A stretch of DNA of 64,000 bases, from assembly GCF_002797685.1 (NCBI RefSeq), contig NZ_PGFH01000002.1, forward strand, positions 248,001-312,000, read 5' to 3'. Source of the stretch: Salinibacterium amurskyense. GTDB taxonomy: Bacteria; Actinomycetota; Actinomycetes; Actinomycetales; Microbacteriaceae. How positions within the stretch are numbered: position 1 is the first letter of the stretch; each line of letters starts with the position of its first letter. The notes beneath the pieces are model-generated. The model ran no database searches. It saw only the letters and a list, made by a program, of their open reading frames with translations, and was not told the origin of the DNA. Positions 18,698 through 26,499 of the stretch are shown here, one piece after another. Both the position numbers and the translations under genes were made by a program.

Positions 18698-20006
18698 CAG
18701 CGCAGAAGCCAAGCAGGTCGAACGTTTCGACGTCGTTGACCTCATCCACGCCAAACGTGACAAGGGAGTGCTGAGCACAGACCAGATCAACTGGCTCGTG
18801 GATGCTTACACTCGCGGTTACGTGGGCGACGAGCAGATGGCTGCCATGACGATGGCCATCTTTATCAACGGCATGGAGCGCGAAGAGATTCGCGACCTCA
18901 CGCTCGCGATGATCGCCAGCGGAGAGACCCTGAGCTTTGAGGGCCTCGGTAAGCCGACGACCGACAAGCACTCCACGGGTGGCGTTGGTGACAAGATCAC
19001 CCTGCCGCTCGCTCCTCTTGTGGCGTCCTTCGGCGTCGCCGTACCGCAGCTTTCGGGCCGTGGCCTCGGTCACACCGGCGGAACGCTCGACAAACTTGAG
19101 AGCATCCCCGGCTGGCGCGCCGACCTCACCAACGAAGAGTTCTACGCGCAGCTGCGTGGCGTTGGTGGCGTTATCTGTGCCGCCGGCTCGGGTCTCGCTC
19201 CGGCCGACAAGAAGTTGTATGCCCTTCGCGACATCACCGGAACCGTTGAGGCGATCCCGCTGATCGCATCCTCGATCATGAGCAAGAAAATCGCCGAGGG
19301 CACTTCGGCTCTCGTGCTCGATGTGAAGTTCGGTTCTGGCGCGTTTATGAAGGACGCCGACCGTAGCCGCGAGCTGGCCGAGACCATGGTTCGCTTGGGC
19401 AAGGATGCCGGCGTCAAGACGGTTGCCCTGCTCACGAACATGAACGTGCCGCTCGGTCTTGCCATCGGTAACGCCAACGAGGTGCGCGAATCTGTTGAGG
19501 TTCTCGCTGGTGGCGGGCCTGCTGACGTGCGTGAGCTCACGATTGCTCTCGCCCGCGAAATGCTCGCTCAGGTCGGTCACGAAGATGCCGATGTCGAGGC
19601 TGCTCTCGACAACGGACAGGCAATGGATGCCTGGCGCGGCATGATCAGCGCGCAAGGCGGAGACCCGGATGCTGCCCTGCCGCAGCCGAAGGAAAGCCAC
19701 GTTGTTACTGCTGACCGCGACGGCGTTCTCGTCGAACAAGAAGCGCTGCCGTTCGGTATCGCCGCGTGGCGTCTGGGCGCCGGCCGTGCCCGCAAGCAGG
19801 ATCCCGTGCAGCACGCTGCTGGCATCGATCTGCACGCGAAGCCCGGTGACACCGTACGCAAGGGCGAGCCGCTCTTCACGATGCACGCTGACGAACCCGC
19901 TCGTTTCGAGCGTGCACTCGAGTCTCTCGAGGGTGCTTACCGCATCGGCGATGAGGGGGATACCGTGCACGATGGTGGTCCGCTGATCGCCGGACGCATC
20001 GACTAA
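18690..20006 (+). CDS. deoA: Thymidine/pyrimidine-nucleoside phosphorylase
   Basis: A 438-residue phosphorylase that splits thymidine or uridine/deoxyuridine with phosphate to a base and a pentose-1-phosphate. The signature GRGLGHTGGTLDKLESIPG is present near residue 110, with KHSTGGVGDK and the phosphate site before it. The start is GTG 18690, which overlaps the cdd end by eight bases and has GAGGAG upstream. The usual C-terminal lipoyl-like domain is present. It is the last gene of the nucleoside operon, and its product sugar phosphate can be handled by the PGM2-like mutase at 26.5 kb. Confidence 0.96.
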   Translation: MNNSAEAKQVERFDVVDLIHAKRDKGVLSTDQINWLVDAYTRGYVGDEQMAAMTMAIFINGMEREEIRDLTLAMIASGETLSFEGLGKPTTDKHSTGGVGDKITLPLAPLVASFGVAVPQLSGRGLGHTGGTLDKLESIPGWRADLTNEEFYAQLRGVGGVICAAGSGLAPADKKLYALRDITGTVEAIPLIASSIMSKKIAEGTSALVLDVKFGSGAFMKDADRSRELAETMVRLGKDAGVKTVALLTNMNVPLGLAIGNANEVRESVEVLAGGGPADVRELTIALAREMLAQVGHEDADVEAALDNGQAMDAWRGMISAQGGDPDAALPQPKESHVVTADRDGVLVEQEALPFGIAAWRLGAGRARKQDPVQHAAGIDLHAKPGDTVRKGEPLFTMHADEPARFERALESLEGAYRIGDEGDTVHDGGPLIAGRID

Positions 20007-20019
20007 CGAATCCACTAAT

Positions 20020-20035
20020 GACGCAACTCTGCGTC
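20020..20035 (+). terminator. Short hairpin after deoA
   Basis: GACGCA (20020-20025) pairs with TGCGTC (20030-20035) around ACTC, 14 bases after the deoA stop. It is short and has no T tract, so it is only a weak terminator candidate. Confidence 0.35.
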
Positions 20036-20045
20036 TGAACGAGGG

Positions 20046-20094
20046 GTCTCATCCGCTGACGTACAGTTGTTGAAATGACGACAGCGGATGAGAC
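20046..20094. promoter_or_regulatory. Perfect 13-bp inverted repeat bracketing the start of the MFS gene
   Basis: GTCTCATCCGCTG (20046-20058) is repeated as its exact reverse complement, CAGCGGATGAGAC (20082-20094). The 23 bases between hold TACAGT (20062-20067), a likely -10 box, and the ATG at 20075 seven bases later. The transcript would be leaderless. The arms could be repressor sites or, if transcription starts upstream, a hairpin holding the start codon in its loop. Confidence 0.7.
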
Positions 20095-21610
20095 AGTTCC
20101 CAGCGCTGAACCAGCGCGGAACGCTGCCGGGCGCACTACTCCTGCCCCTGGCGATACAGACATCGACCACTCCACCAAATGGCGCGCCTTCTGGGTCTGC
20201 GTCGTGGTCGCAGCCATCACGATTCTCGACCTGTCGAAGGTCAATGTGGCGCTGCCCTCGATTGAAGACGCCCTCGGCGCAACCTCAACTCAACTGCAAC
20301 TGATCGTCTCGGGCTATGTGCTGACCTTCGGGTTGATTCTCGTGCCGGCCGGGCGCTTCGGCGACCAGCGCTCGCGCAAAACCCTGTTTCTGATCGGGTT
20401 GACGGTCTTCACCGTTGCCAGTATCGCCTGTGCTCTCGCGCCGAATGCGGCCATGTTGCTCGTGTTCCGTTTGCTGCAGGGAGTCGCGGCCGGCATCCAG
20501 ATGCCTCAGGTGATTGGTCTTATTCAGCAGTTGTTCCATGGCCCGGAACGCGGGCGAGCCTTTGGTTTGTTCGGTGCCATGATCGGCATCTCAACCGCCT
20601 TCGGACCCACGCTCGGCGGCCTCATGATCGCTATCGGCGGCGCCCAAGACGGCTGGCGCTACATCTTCTGGATGAACGTTCCGCTCGGCATCATCGCTCT
20701 CGTGTTGGCCTGGCGCATCCTGCCCTCGACCGCCAAGACCACCTACGCCCGCCTCGACCTCGACCCGGTGGGGATTGCCATCTTCGGCGTCACGGTGCTG
20801 GCGCTCATGTGGCCCTTCCTCTTCACGACCGGTGCGCCGACGGATGACCCCAACCGCTGGTGGCTGCTGGTGCTGTTTGTACTTTTTGCCGCGGCGTTCA
20901 TCTGGTGGGAGCGCCGCTACGCGGCTGGCGGACGCGCGCCCCTCGTGCCGCTCACACTCTTCCGCATCAGCTCGTTCCGCAACGGCACCCTACTCGCGAC
21001 CGTGTACTTCGCGGCGATGCCCGCGATGTTCCTCTTGACCACGCTGTACTTGCAGCTGGGCTTGGGGCTCGCGCCTGTCTTCGCTGGCACGGTGACGATC
21101 GGCTTCGCCTTGACGAGCGCGTTCTCGTCGTGGCGCGGCGGTATTCTCGTTGAACGCTACGGTCGCTCACTCGTGGTCGTGGGGCTCGCGATTCTGATGA
21201 TCGGAATCGGCGTACTCATGGCCGCGGCAATTCTTACTCCGCCGGCGCTCACACCGTTCGTGATGGCGGCGGCGATGTTCATTGGCGGCGCGGGTGGCGG
21301 CCTTGTGATCTCGCCCAACCAGACGCTAACGCTGCACGACATCCCGCCGCTCGAAGGCGGCTTGGCGGGATCCGTGGGGCAACTGGGGCAGCGCATCGGA
21401 ACCGCGATCGGCACCGCCGTAGCGCTCTCACTGTTTTACTCAACGCTCTACAACGAGCGCAACAGCGGCGAAAGCACCGTTGAGCTGTACCACCACGCGT
21501 ACGGCATGGGCATGATCGCGACGACGGTGTTTTTTGCCATCGCTATTCTCATTGGCGTTGTTGACCTCGGCGCCCGCAAGCGGCGCGAACGAACATTCGC
21601 AACCGCGTAG
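20075..21610 (+). CDS. MFS transporter, DHA2-like (14-helix drug:proton antiporter family)
   Basis: A 511-residue protein with about 14 hydrophobic helices. The motif LDLSKVNVALPSIEDAL at helix 1 and GRFGDQRSRKTLFLIGL in the first cytoplasmic loop are typical of DHA2 exporters. The first 45 residues are hydrophilic. No ribosome-binding site precedes ATG 20075, but TACAGT lies seven bases upstream, so a leaderless message is likely. The substrate is unknown. Position between two nucleoside-catabolism units hints at, but does not prove, transport of a nucleoside or base analogue. Confidence 0.88.
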   Translation: MTTADETVPSAEPARNAAGRTTPAPGDTDIDHSTKWRAFWVCVVVAAITILDLSKVNVALPSIEDALGATSTQLQLIVSGYVLTFGLILVPAGRFGDQRSRKTLFLIGLTVFTVASIACALAPNAAMLLVFRLLQGVAAGIQMPQVIGLIQQLFHGPERGRAFGLFGAMIGISTAFGPTLGGLMIAIGGAQDGWRYIFWMNVPLGIIALVLAWRILPSTAKTTYARLDLDPVGIAIFGVTVLALMWPFLFTTGAPTDDPNRWWLLVLFVLFAAAFIWWERRYAAGGRAPLVPLTLFRISSFRNGTLLATVYFAAMPAMFLLTTLYLQLGLGLAPVFAGTVTIGFALTSAFSSWRGGILVERYGRSLVVVGLAILMIGIGVLMAAAILTPPALTPFVMAAAMFIGGAGGGLVISPNQTLTLHDIPPLEGGLAGSVGQLGQRIGTAIGTAVALSLFYSTLYNERNSGESTVELYHHAYGMGMIATTVFFAIAILIGVVDLGARKRRERTFATA

Positions 21611-21624
21611 AGCACGCCGGAAAC

Positions 21625-21663
21625 GACGGATGCGGCGAACCGAAGTCGGTCGCCGCATCCGTC
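21625..21663. terminator. Bidirectional terminator between MFS and nucleoside hydrolase genes
   Basis: GACGGATGCGGCGA (21625-21638) pairs perfectly with TCGCCGCATCCGTC (21650-21663). An inner CCG/CGG pair closes an AAGT loop. It lies 14 bases after each of the two convergent genes. Confidence 0.85.
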
Positions 21664-21676
21664 ACGCTCACGCGAT

Positions 21677-22624
21677 TTAGAGCTTGGGTTCGCCGATGCG
21701 CTCGAGGGCGTCCACGATCATTCCCCAGAACTTGGGAACGTCGATGCTGCGTGCAACTTGAGTCGTGCAGTCGGCGGGAGCCGGCGCGCGGAAATCAGCC
21801 ACAGTCATACCGAGGGTGATGGAACCGGTGAGTTCGACATCCAGCGGCACCTTGGCGGTTTCCATGACGGTGGGGTCGATGAGGTAGGCCACGGCGCAGG
21901 GGTCGTGCACGGGAGGATGCTCGAAGCCCTGAGCTTCAAGGTAAGTGGCGCCGAAGAATTCGAGCAGCTCACCCACAAAACGGGCCGGGCCGGTGCCGAC
22001 AGCGGCGATGCTTGCGGCTACTTCTTCAGTAGCGAGAGCATCGTGGGTGACGTCGATGCCGACCATGGTGAGCGGCCAGCTCTCGTTGATCACGATGTGC
22101 GCAGCTTCGGGGTCAATGACGATGTTGAACTCGCTCGTCGCGTTCCAGTTGCCGACGTTGACTCCACCACCCATCATGACGACCTGCTTGACGCGTTGAG
22201 CAATGCGGGGCTCTTTGCGCACGGCGAGGGCGAGGTTGGTGAGTGCGCCGGTGGGAACGAGCGAGACGGTTCCCGGCTCGTTCGACATCACAGTGTCAAT
22301 GATGAAGTCGACCGCGTGACGCGAGTCGAGTTCAATCGTGGGCTCGGGCAGTACGGGGCCATCGAGGCCGGACTCGCCGTGGATCGACTCCGCGACCTCT
22401 ACCTCGCGAACGAGCGGGCGGTGGGCGCCACGAGCGAAAGGAACATCGGTCATGCCGATGACGCGTGCAACAGCAAGGGCGTTGCGGGTGACTTTCTCGA
22501 TGGTCTGGTTGCCCACCACGGTGGTCACGCCGAGCAGTTCGATGTTGGGGCTGCCGTGGGCGAGCAGGATCGCAATCGCGTCGTCGTGCCCGGGGTCGCA
22601 GTCGAGAATAATTTTTTCAGCCAT
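21677..22624 (-). CDS. Nucleoside hydrolase (inosine-uridine preferring type)
   Basis: A 315-residue enzyme that hydrolyses the N-glycosidic bond of ribonucleosides to free base and ribose. The calcium-binding cluster is DCDPGHDDAIAI at the N-terminus. ALTNLALAVR, MMGGGVNVGNWN, EFNIVIDPEAA and the late HDPCAVAYLID fit group I/II nucleoside hydrolases. ATG at 22622-22624 is preferred. The next ATG upstream, 22634-22636, lies inside the inverted repeat that separates this gene from the SAH-hydrolase-like gene. The substrate could be inosine, made by the adenosine deaminase nearby. Confidence 0.92.
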   Translation of the reverse strand: MAEKIILDCDPGHDDAIAILLAHGSPNIELLGVTTVVGNQTIEKVTRNALAVARVIGMTDVPFARGAHRPLVREVEVAESIHGESGLDGPVLPEPTIELDSRHAVDFIIDTVMSNEPGTVSLVPTGALTNLALAVRKEPRIAQRVKQVVMMGGGVNVGNWNATSEFNIVIDPEAAHIVINESWPLTMVGIDVTHDALATEEVAASIAAVGTGPARFVGELLEFFGATYLEAQGFEHPPVHDPCAVAYLIDPTVMETAKVPLDVELTGSITLGMTVADFRAPAPADCTTQVARSIDVPKFWGMIVDALERIGEPKL

Positions 22625-22633
22625 AGCAAAAAG

Positions 22634-22660
22634 CATATATGAAAACTCTCTTCATATATG
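22634..22660. promoter_or_regulatory. 27-bp operator-like inverted repeat in a divergent promoter
   Basis: CATATATGAA (22634-22643) and TTCATATATG (22651-22660) are exact reverse complements separated by AACTCTC. TAGAGT at 22661-22666 is a likely -10 box for the rightward gene, whose ATG follows six bases later (leaderless). The site therefore covers the rightward -35 zone and lies ten bases from the leftward start codon. The IclR-family product encoded in the rightward operon is the obvious candidate binder. Confidence 0.75.
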
Positions 22661-22672
22661 TAGAGTGACGAT

Positions 22673-23851
22673 ATGACTGACGAACTGATCGCTCGCGCTG
22701 CTGCCCGTCTCACGTGGATTCGCTCTCGCATGGCCCTTCTGGCCGACGTGCGCGAGCGGTTCGCCGAGAGCCAGCCCTTCGCCGGCCACCGCATTGGAAT
22801 GTCTCTTCACCTTGAGCCGAAGACAGCCGTACTTCTCGAAACCCTCGCCGTCGGGGGAGCCGAGATCGTGGCCACCGGCAACCACGGTTCTACCCAAGAC
22901 GACATCGTCGCCTTCTTGCGCGACCAGGGGATGACCATCTTTGGTGCGCGCGATGACACCCTTGAGCAGCACCACGCCAACGTCGCGAGCGTTGTGGCCG
23001 CTGAGCCAGACATCCTTCTCGACAATGGTGCTGATCTTGTCGCAGGCATCGTGGCTGCCGGTCGCGGCGCGCAGATCGTGGGCGGCACCGAAGAAACCAC
23101 CTCCGGCGGTTACCGCCTGCGCGACGAACTTGCTGATCAGGTGCCGTATCCCGTCATCGTGATCAACGACAGTCCGTTGAAAGCAATTGGTGAGAACAAG
23201 CACGCCGTCGGTCAATCGGTGGTGGAAAGCTTTATGCGCATCACGAACCTCATGGTGCCCGGTCGCCGCTTCGTGGTCGCGGGCTACGGCTGGTGCGGTC
23301 GCGGAGTCGCCCACTACCTGAGAGCGCTCGGCGGCAAAGTTGCGATCGTCGAAGTCGACGAGATCAAAGCCTTCGAAGCCGCGCTTGACGGCTACCGCGT
23401 GGCAAACGTGCTCGACCTTGCCGACTGGGGCGAGGTGTTCATTACGGCTACAGGGCATCCACAAATTCTGGGCGCCGAGTTCTTTGACCGGGTCGCCGAT
23501 GGTGCCATGCTCGTGAACTGCGGTCACTTCCCGTGGGAGATCGACGTTCCGGCACTGCGGGCGCTGGCCACCGGCAGCACCGAAATCGACACCGCCATCG
23601 AGCGCATCGATCTGCCGGGCGAGCGGCACGTCACGCTCATTGCCGACGGCCGCATGATGAACCTTGCTGGCCGCGAGCCCAAGGGCAACTCGATCGAGTC
23701 AATGGATCTCGGCTTCCTCTTGCAAGTGCTCTCACTCGAACAGGTTGCCACCGCCACTGACACGCTCGTCGCCGGAGCGCAGCCCGTGCCCGACTCGATC
23801 AACCGTGAGATTGCCCGGCGGATGCTCGCCACGATGAAGGCGGATCGCTAG
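22673..23851 (+). CDS. S-adenosylhomocysteine hydrolase-like NAD-dependent enzyme, diverged active site
   Basis: A 392-residue member of the AdoHcyase fold. It has the NAD motif AGYGWCGRGVAHYLR (residues 203-217), EETTSGGYRL (140-149), INDSPLKAIGEN with the Schiff-region Lys170 and Asn175, and NCGHFPWEID (282-291). Several conserved positions differ from canonical SAH hydrolase. The LHMTxxT adenine-site motif is LHLEPKT (46-51), DDGGD is DNGAD, the catalytic Asp before Asn is Glu174, and the C-terminal GHPS loop is EPKGNSIESMDLGF. The usual C-terminal Tyr tail is absent. It probably works on a nucleoside or thioether other than SAH, but the substrate is unknown. The gene is leaderless-looking and coupled to the IclR gene. 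Confidence 0.8.
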   Translation: MTDELIARAAARLTWIRSRMALLADVRERFAESQPFAGHRIGMSLHLEPKTAVLLETLAVGGAEIVATGNHGSTQDDIVAFLRDQGMTIFGARDDTLEQHHANVASVVAAEPDILLDNGADLVAGIVAAGRGAQIVGGTEETTSGGYRLRDELADQVPYPVIVINDSPLKAIGENKHAVGQSVVESFMRITNLMVPGRRFVVAGYGWCGRGVAHYLRALGGKVAIVEVDEIKAFEAALDGYRVANVLDLADWGEVFITATGHPQILGAEFFDRVADGAMLVNCGHFPWEIDVPALRALATGSTEIDTAIERIDLPGERHVTLIADGRMMNLAGREPKGNSIESMDLGFLLQVLSLEQVATATDTLVAGAQPVPDSINREIARRMLATMKADR

Positions 23852-24534
23852 TGTCAAAGGCTCCCGAATACACCGCTCCCGCCCTCGACAAGGGGCTGGA
23901 CATCCTGGAACTTCTCGCCGCGACCTCCGGCTCGTTGAGCCAATCAGAGATCGCCGAAGCCACCGGTCGCAGCACCGGCCAGATCTTCCGCGTGCTCGCG
24001 ACGCTGGAGCGACGCGGCTACGTGTTTCGCGACAAGCAGTCGGGGCTTTATGTGCTGGCGATGAAGCTGTTTGAACTGGCTCACCGGCATCCGCCGCTGC
24101 GCGGTCTCATCAGCGTCGCACTGCCGATCATGCAGGGGCTCGCTGAAGCAGCGCGCCAGTCATGCAATCTCTCAGTCATTGATGGCACCGAAGTACGGGT
24201 CATCGCTCAGGTTGAATCACCAGCAGACTTTGGCTTCCGGGTGCGCGTCGGAGCCGGCTTCGGCATCACGACGACCGCAACGGGTGGGGTGCTATCAGCG
24301 CCCGCCGGTCAACGCCCCGAAGCCTCCGTGCACGCCGACAGCTTGCAGCCAGGAATCACGGATGTCGTTGCGCCGATCATCGGAGCCAACGGGCTCGTCG
24401 TCGCAGCTCTCACGGTGCCATACGTCGCCACGACCTTCAGCGAAGTCGACCCCGAAAGCGTGCGAAAGCTGACGACAGCAGCGGTGAAAGAAATCTCGAA
24501 TTTGCTCAGCGAGGAAGCTTTCACAGGATCGTAA
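23851..24534 (+). CDS. IclR-family transcriptional regulator
   Basis: A 227-residue regulator. The winged HTH covers LDILELLAATSGSLSQSEIA and EATGRSTGQIFRVLATLERR. The C-terminal effector domain has LPIMQGLAEAARQSCNLSV and DVVAPIIGANGLVVAALTV. The start is GTG 23851, overlapping the stop of the SAH-hydrolase-like gene by one base. It probably controls the divergent promoter at 22.63 kb through the 27-bp inverted repeat and responds to a nucleoside-derived metabolite. The C-terminal domain is somewhat shorter than in classical IclR proteins. Confidence 0.92.
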   Translation: MSKAPEYTAPALDKGLDILELLAATSGSLSQSEIAEATGRSTGQIFRVLATLERRGYVFRDKQSGLYVLAMKLFELAHRHPPLRGLISVALPIMQGLAEAARQSCNLSVIDGTEVRVIAQVESPADFGFRVRVGAGFGITTTATGGVLSAPAGQRPEASVHADSLQPGITDVVAPIIGANGLVVAALTVPYVATTFSEVDPESVRKLTTAAVKEISNLLSEEAFTGS

Positions 24535-24591
24535 CGTCATCCAGCGAAGCCACAGGGCGCTTTCAGTGATCGGCACGGTAGATTTGTAGGT

Positions 24592-25713
24592 ATGAACGCC
24601 GCTGTTGAGAATTTCGTAATGCCCGGAGGCGGCGCTAGCATCACTGCGCTACCCAAGATCTCCCTGCATGACCACCTTGATGGCGGGCTTCGTCCCCAGA
24701 CAATCGTGGAGCTGGCTGACGAAATCGGCTACCAACTTCCCGAGAACGACGCTGCGAAACTCACGTCGTGGTTCTCGAGTCAGGCCGACTCCGGTTCTCT
24801 CGTCGACTACCTCAAAACGTTCGACGTCACCATCGCCGTCATGCAAACAACTGAGGGCCTCAAGCGCGTCGCGAGCGAATTCGTTCACGACCTCGCCGCC
24901 GACGGCGTCATCTACGGCGAAATCCGTTGGGCACCCGAGCAGCACTTGCAGAAGGGGCTCGACCTCGATCAGGTCGTCAGCGCCGTGCAGCAGGGCCTCG
25001 AAGAGGGTGTGGATGCCGTGCGCTCAAGCGGCCGCAGCATCCGCGTTGGCCAGCTTCTCAGTTCCATGCGCCAGACCGAGCGCGGCACCGATATCGCCGA
25101 GCTCGCGATTCGTCACCGCGACCGCGGCGTCATCGGGTTCGACATTGCCGGCCCCGAAGCGGGATTCCCGCCGAGCCGCATGCGTGGAGCCTTCGACCTG
25201 CTCGCGCACAACTACATGCCCGCCACCGTGCACGCGGGTGAAGCGGATGGCCTCGACAGCATCCGTAGCGCCCTTTTTGACGGTCGCGCGCTTCGCCTCG
25301 GCCACGGGGTGCGCCTGGCTGAAGACATCACGATCGCGAACGAAGACGACGAGAACACCTACGTCACACTCGGCGATTTGGCGCAGTGGGTCAAGGATCG
25401 CGAGATCGCGCTCGAACTGAGCCCCTCGTCGAACCTGCAGACCGGCGCTATCGAGCAGTGGGGCGACGAAATGATCGACCACCCCTTCGACCTGCTGTAC
25501 CAGCTTGGATTCCGGGTGACGGTCAACACCGACAACCGCCTCATGAGCGCCACGACCCTCAGCCGCGAGCTTGCGTTGCTCACCGAAGCGTTCGGATACG
25601 ACCTCACCGACCTTGAGGTTTTCCAGATCAATGCTGCTGCGGCAGCGTTCTTGCCCATCGAAGAACGCGACGAGCTTTCCGAGGCAATCAGCGTCGGTTT
25701 CGAGAGAGCGTAG
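24592..25713 (+). CDS. add: Adenosine deaminase
   Basis: A 373-residue zinc enzyme that converts adenosine and deoxyadenosine to inosine forms. Metal and catalytic motifs are SLHDHLDGG (HxH), ATVHAGEADG (His/Glu), RLGHGVRL (His) and VTVNTDNRLMS, which carries the zinc Asp. SPSSNLQTGA is also a family signature. ATG 24592 follows a GTAGGT site. The stop TAG at 25711-25713 directly abuts the EIIA start, so add, EIIA and EIIB form one unit. It lies downstream of the IclR gene with 57 bases between, and may have its own promoter there. Confidence 0.95.
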   Translation: MNAAVENFVMPGGGASITALPKISLHDHLDGGLRPQTIVELADEIGYQLPENDAAKLTSWFSSQADSGSLVDYLKTFDVTIAVMQTTEGLKRVASEFVHDLAADGVIYGEIRWAPEQHLQKGLDLDQVVSAVQQGLEEGVDAVRSSGRSIRVGQLLSSMRQTERGTDIAELAIRHRDRGVIGFDIAGPEAGFPPSRMRGAFDLLAHNYMPATVHAGEADGLDSIRSALFDGRALRLGHGVRLAEDITIANEDDENTYVTLGDLAQWVKDREIALELSPSSNLQTGAIEQWGDEMIDHPFDLLYQLGFRVTVNTDNRLMSATTLSRELALLTEAFGYDLTDLEVFQINAAAAAFLPIEERDELSEAISVGFERA

Positions 25714-25715
25714 TG

Positions 25716-26165
25716 ATGTCACTTCCCCCGCTGCCCGAATCAGCGATTGAAATTGGTGTGGGTGCCAAGGACTGGCGTGCCGCTGTTGCGCTGTCTGGCG
25801 AAGCACTCGCGCGTTCTGGAGCGGCCCATCCCGGGTACGCCCACGAGATGATCCGCATGATCGAGGACCACGGCCCCTACGTTGTGATCGCACCCGGCCT
25901 GGCCTTGGCGCACGCACGCCCCGGCCCGCAAGTAATTGCGAACGGGCTGTCGATCGTGACACTCAAGGAACCCGTTCGCTTCGGTCACGCGCACAACGAC
26001 CCGGTTCGTGTCGTTCTCGGCCTTGCCATCACCGAAGCCGGTGCGCATCTCGCCGCGGTTGCTGCCGTCGCGAACATCTTCAACGACTCCTCGGCAATCG
26101 ACCAGTTGGCTGCCGCAACAACCCCCGCCGAAGTTCAGCGCATTATGGGAGTGACCCCCGAATGA
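25716..26165 (+). CDS. PTS EIIA component, ascorbate/mannitol-fructose (Ula) type
   Basis: A 149-residue EIIA domain protein. It should accept phosphate from HPr on the His of LALAHARPGP (family form ALPHAR; the Pro is Ala here). VIAPGLALAHAR and LKEPVRFGHAHNDPVRVVLGLA are typical of the UlaC group. ATG 25716 is preferred, and GTG 25713 overlaps the add stop. The end overlaps the EIIB start by four bases. No EIIC permease gene is nearby, so either the membrane part lies elsewhere or the pair has a regulatory role. Linkage to adenosine deaminase is unusual for a sugar PTS. Confidence 0.88.
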   Translation: MSLPPLPESAIEIGVGAKDWRAAVALSGEALARSGAAHPGYAHEMIRMIEDHGPYVVIAPGLALAHARPGPQVIANGLSIVTLKEPVRFGHAHNDPVRVVLGLAITEAGAHLAAVAAVANIFNDSSAIDQLAAATTPAEVQRIMGVTPE

Positions 26166-26434
26166 AGATTGTGACCATCTGTGGTGCTGGTATCGGCAGT
26201 TCTGGTGTTCTCAAGATCAACGCGGAACGTGCCCTCAAGGCTCTTGACCTCGAAGCGACTGTGGTCGCCGCCGACGTCAGCACCGTGCGCACTGTTGCCG
26301 CTGATGCCCAGATCATCCTCACCAGCCAAGAATTCGTTGAAGCGATCGGTAAGACGAACGCCGACGTCATCGTGATCGTGAATCTCTTCGACACGTCTGA
26401 ACTGGCACAAAAACTCGAGGACGCCCTCGGCTAG
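26162..26434 (+). CDS. PTS EIIB component, Ula/Gat-like
   Basis: A complete 90-residue EIIB protein. The phosphocysteine motif is ICGAGIGSSGVLK (Cys8), the CxxGxGSS pattern of the lactate/ascorbate-type EIIB fold. The start overlaps the EIIA stop (ATGA). The gene is the last of the add-EIIA-EIIB unit and ends convergent with the phosphomutase gene. Without EIIC its substrate cannot be read from the sequence. The neighbours suggest a nucleoside, ribose or related compound. Confidence 0.88.
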   Translation: MKIVTICGAGIGSSGVLKINAERALKALDLEATVVAADVSTVRTVAADAQIILTSQEFVEAIGKTNADVIVIVNLFDTSELAQKLEDALG

Positions 26435-26471
26435 ACCAAGGACGCCCTCTGAGAGTGTCTGATTGTGCGTA

Positions 26472-26499
26472 AGCGCTCGCGCTCGCGCTAGCGCTAGCT
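26472..26499. repeat. GC-rich hexamer repeat between convergent genes
   Basis: Two GCTCGC units are followed by two GCTAGC-like units, giving several overlapping self-complementary AGCGCT and GCTAGC stretches. The repeat covers the stop codon of the phosphomutase gene (26494-26496). It can fold into a hairpin and may end transcription from both sides. Confidence 0.4.
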
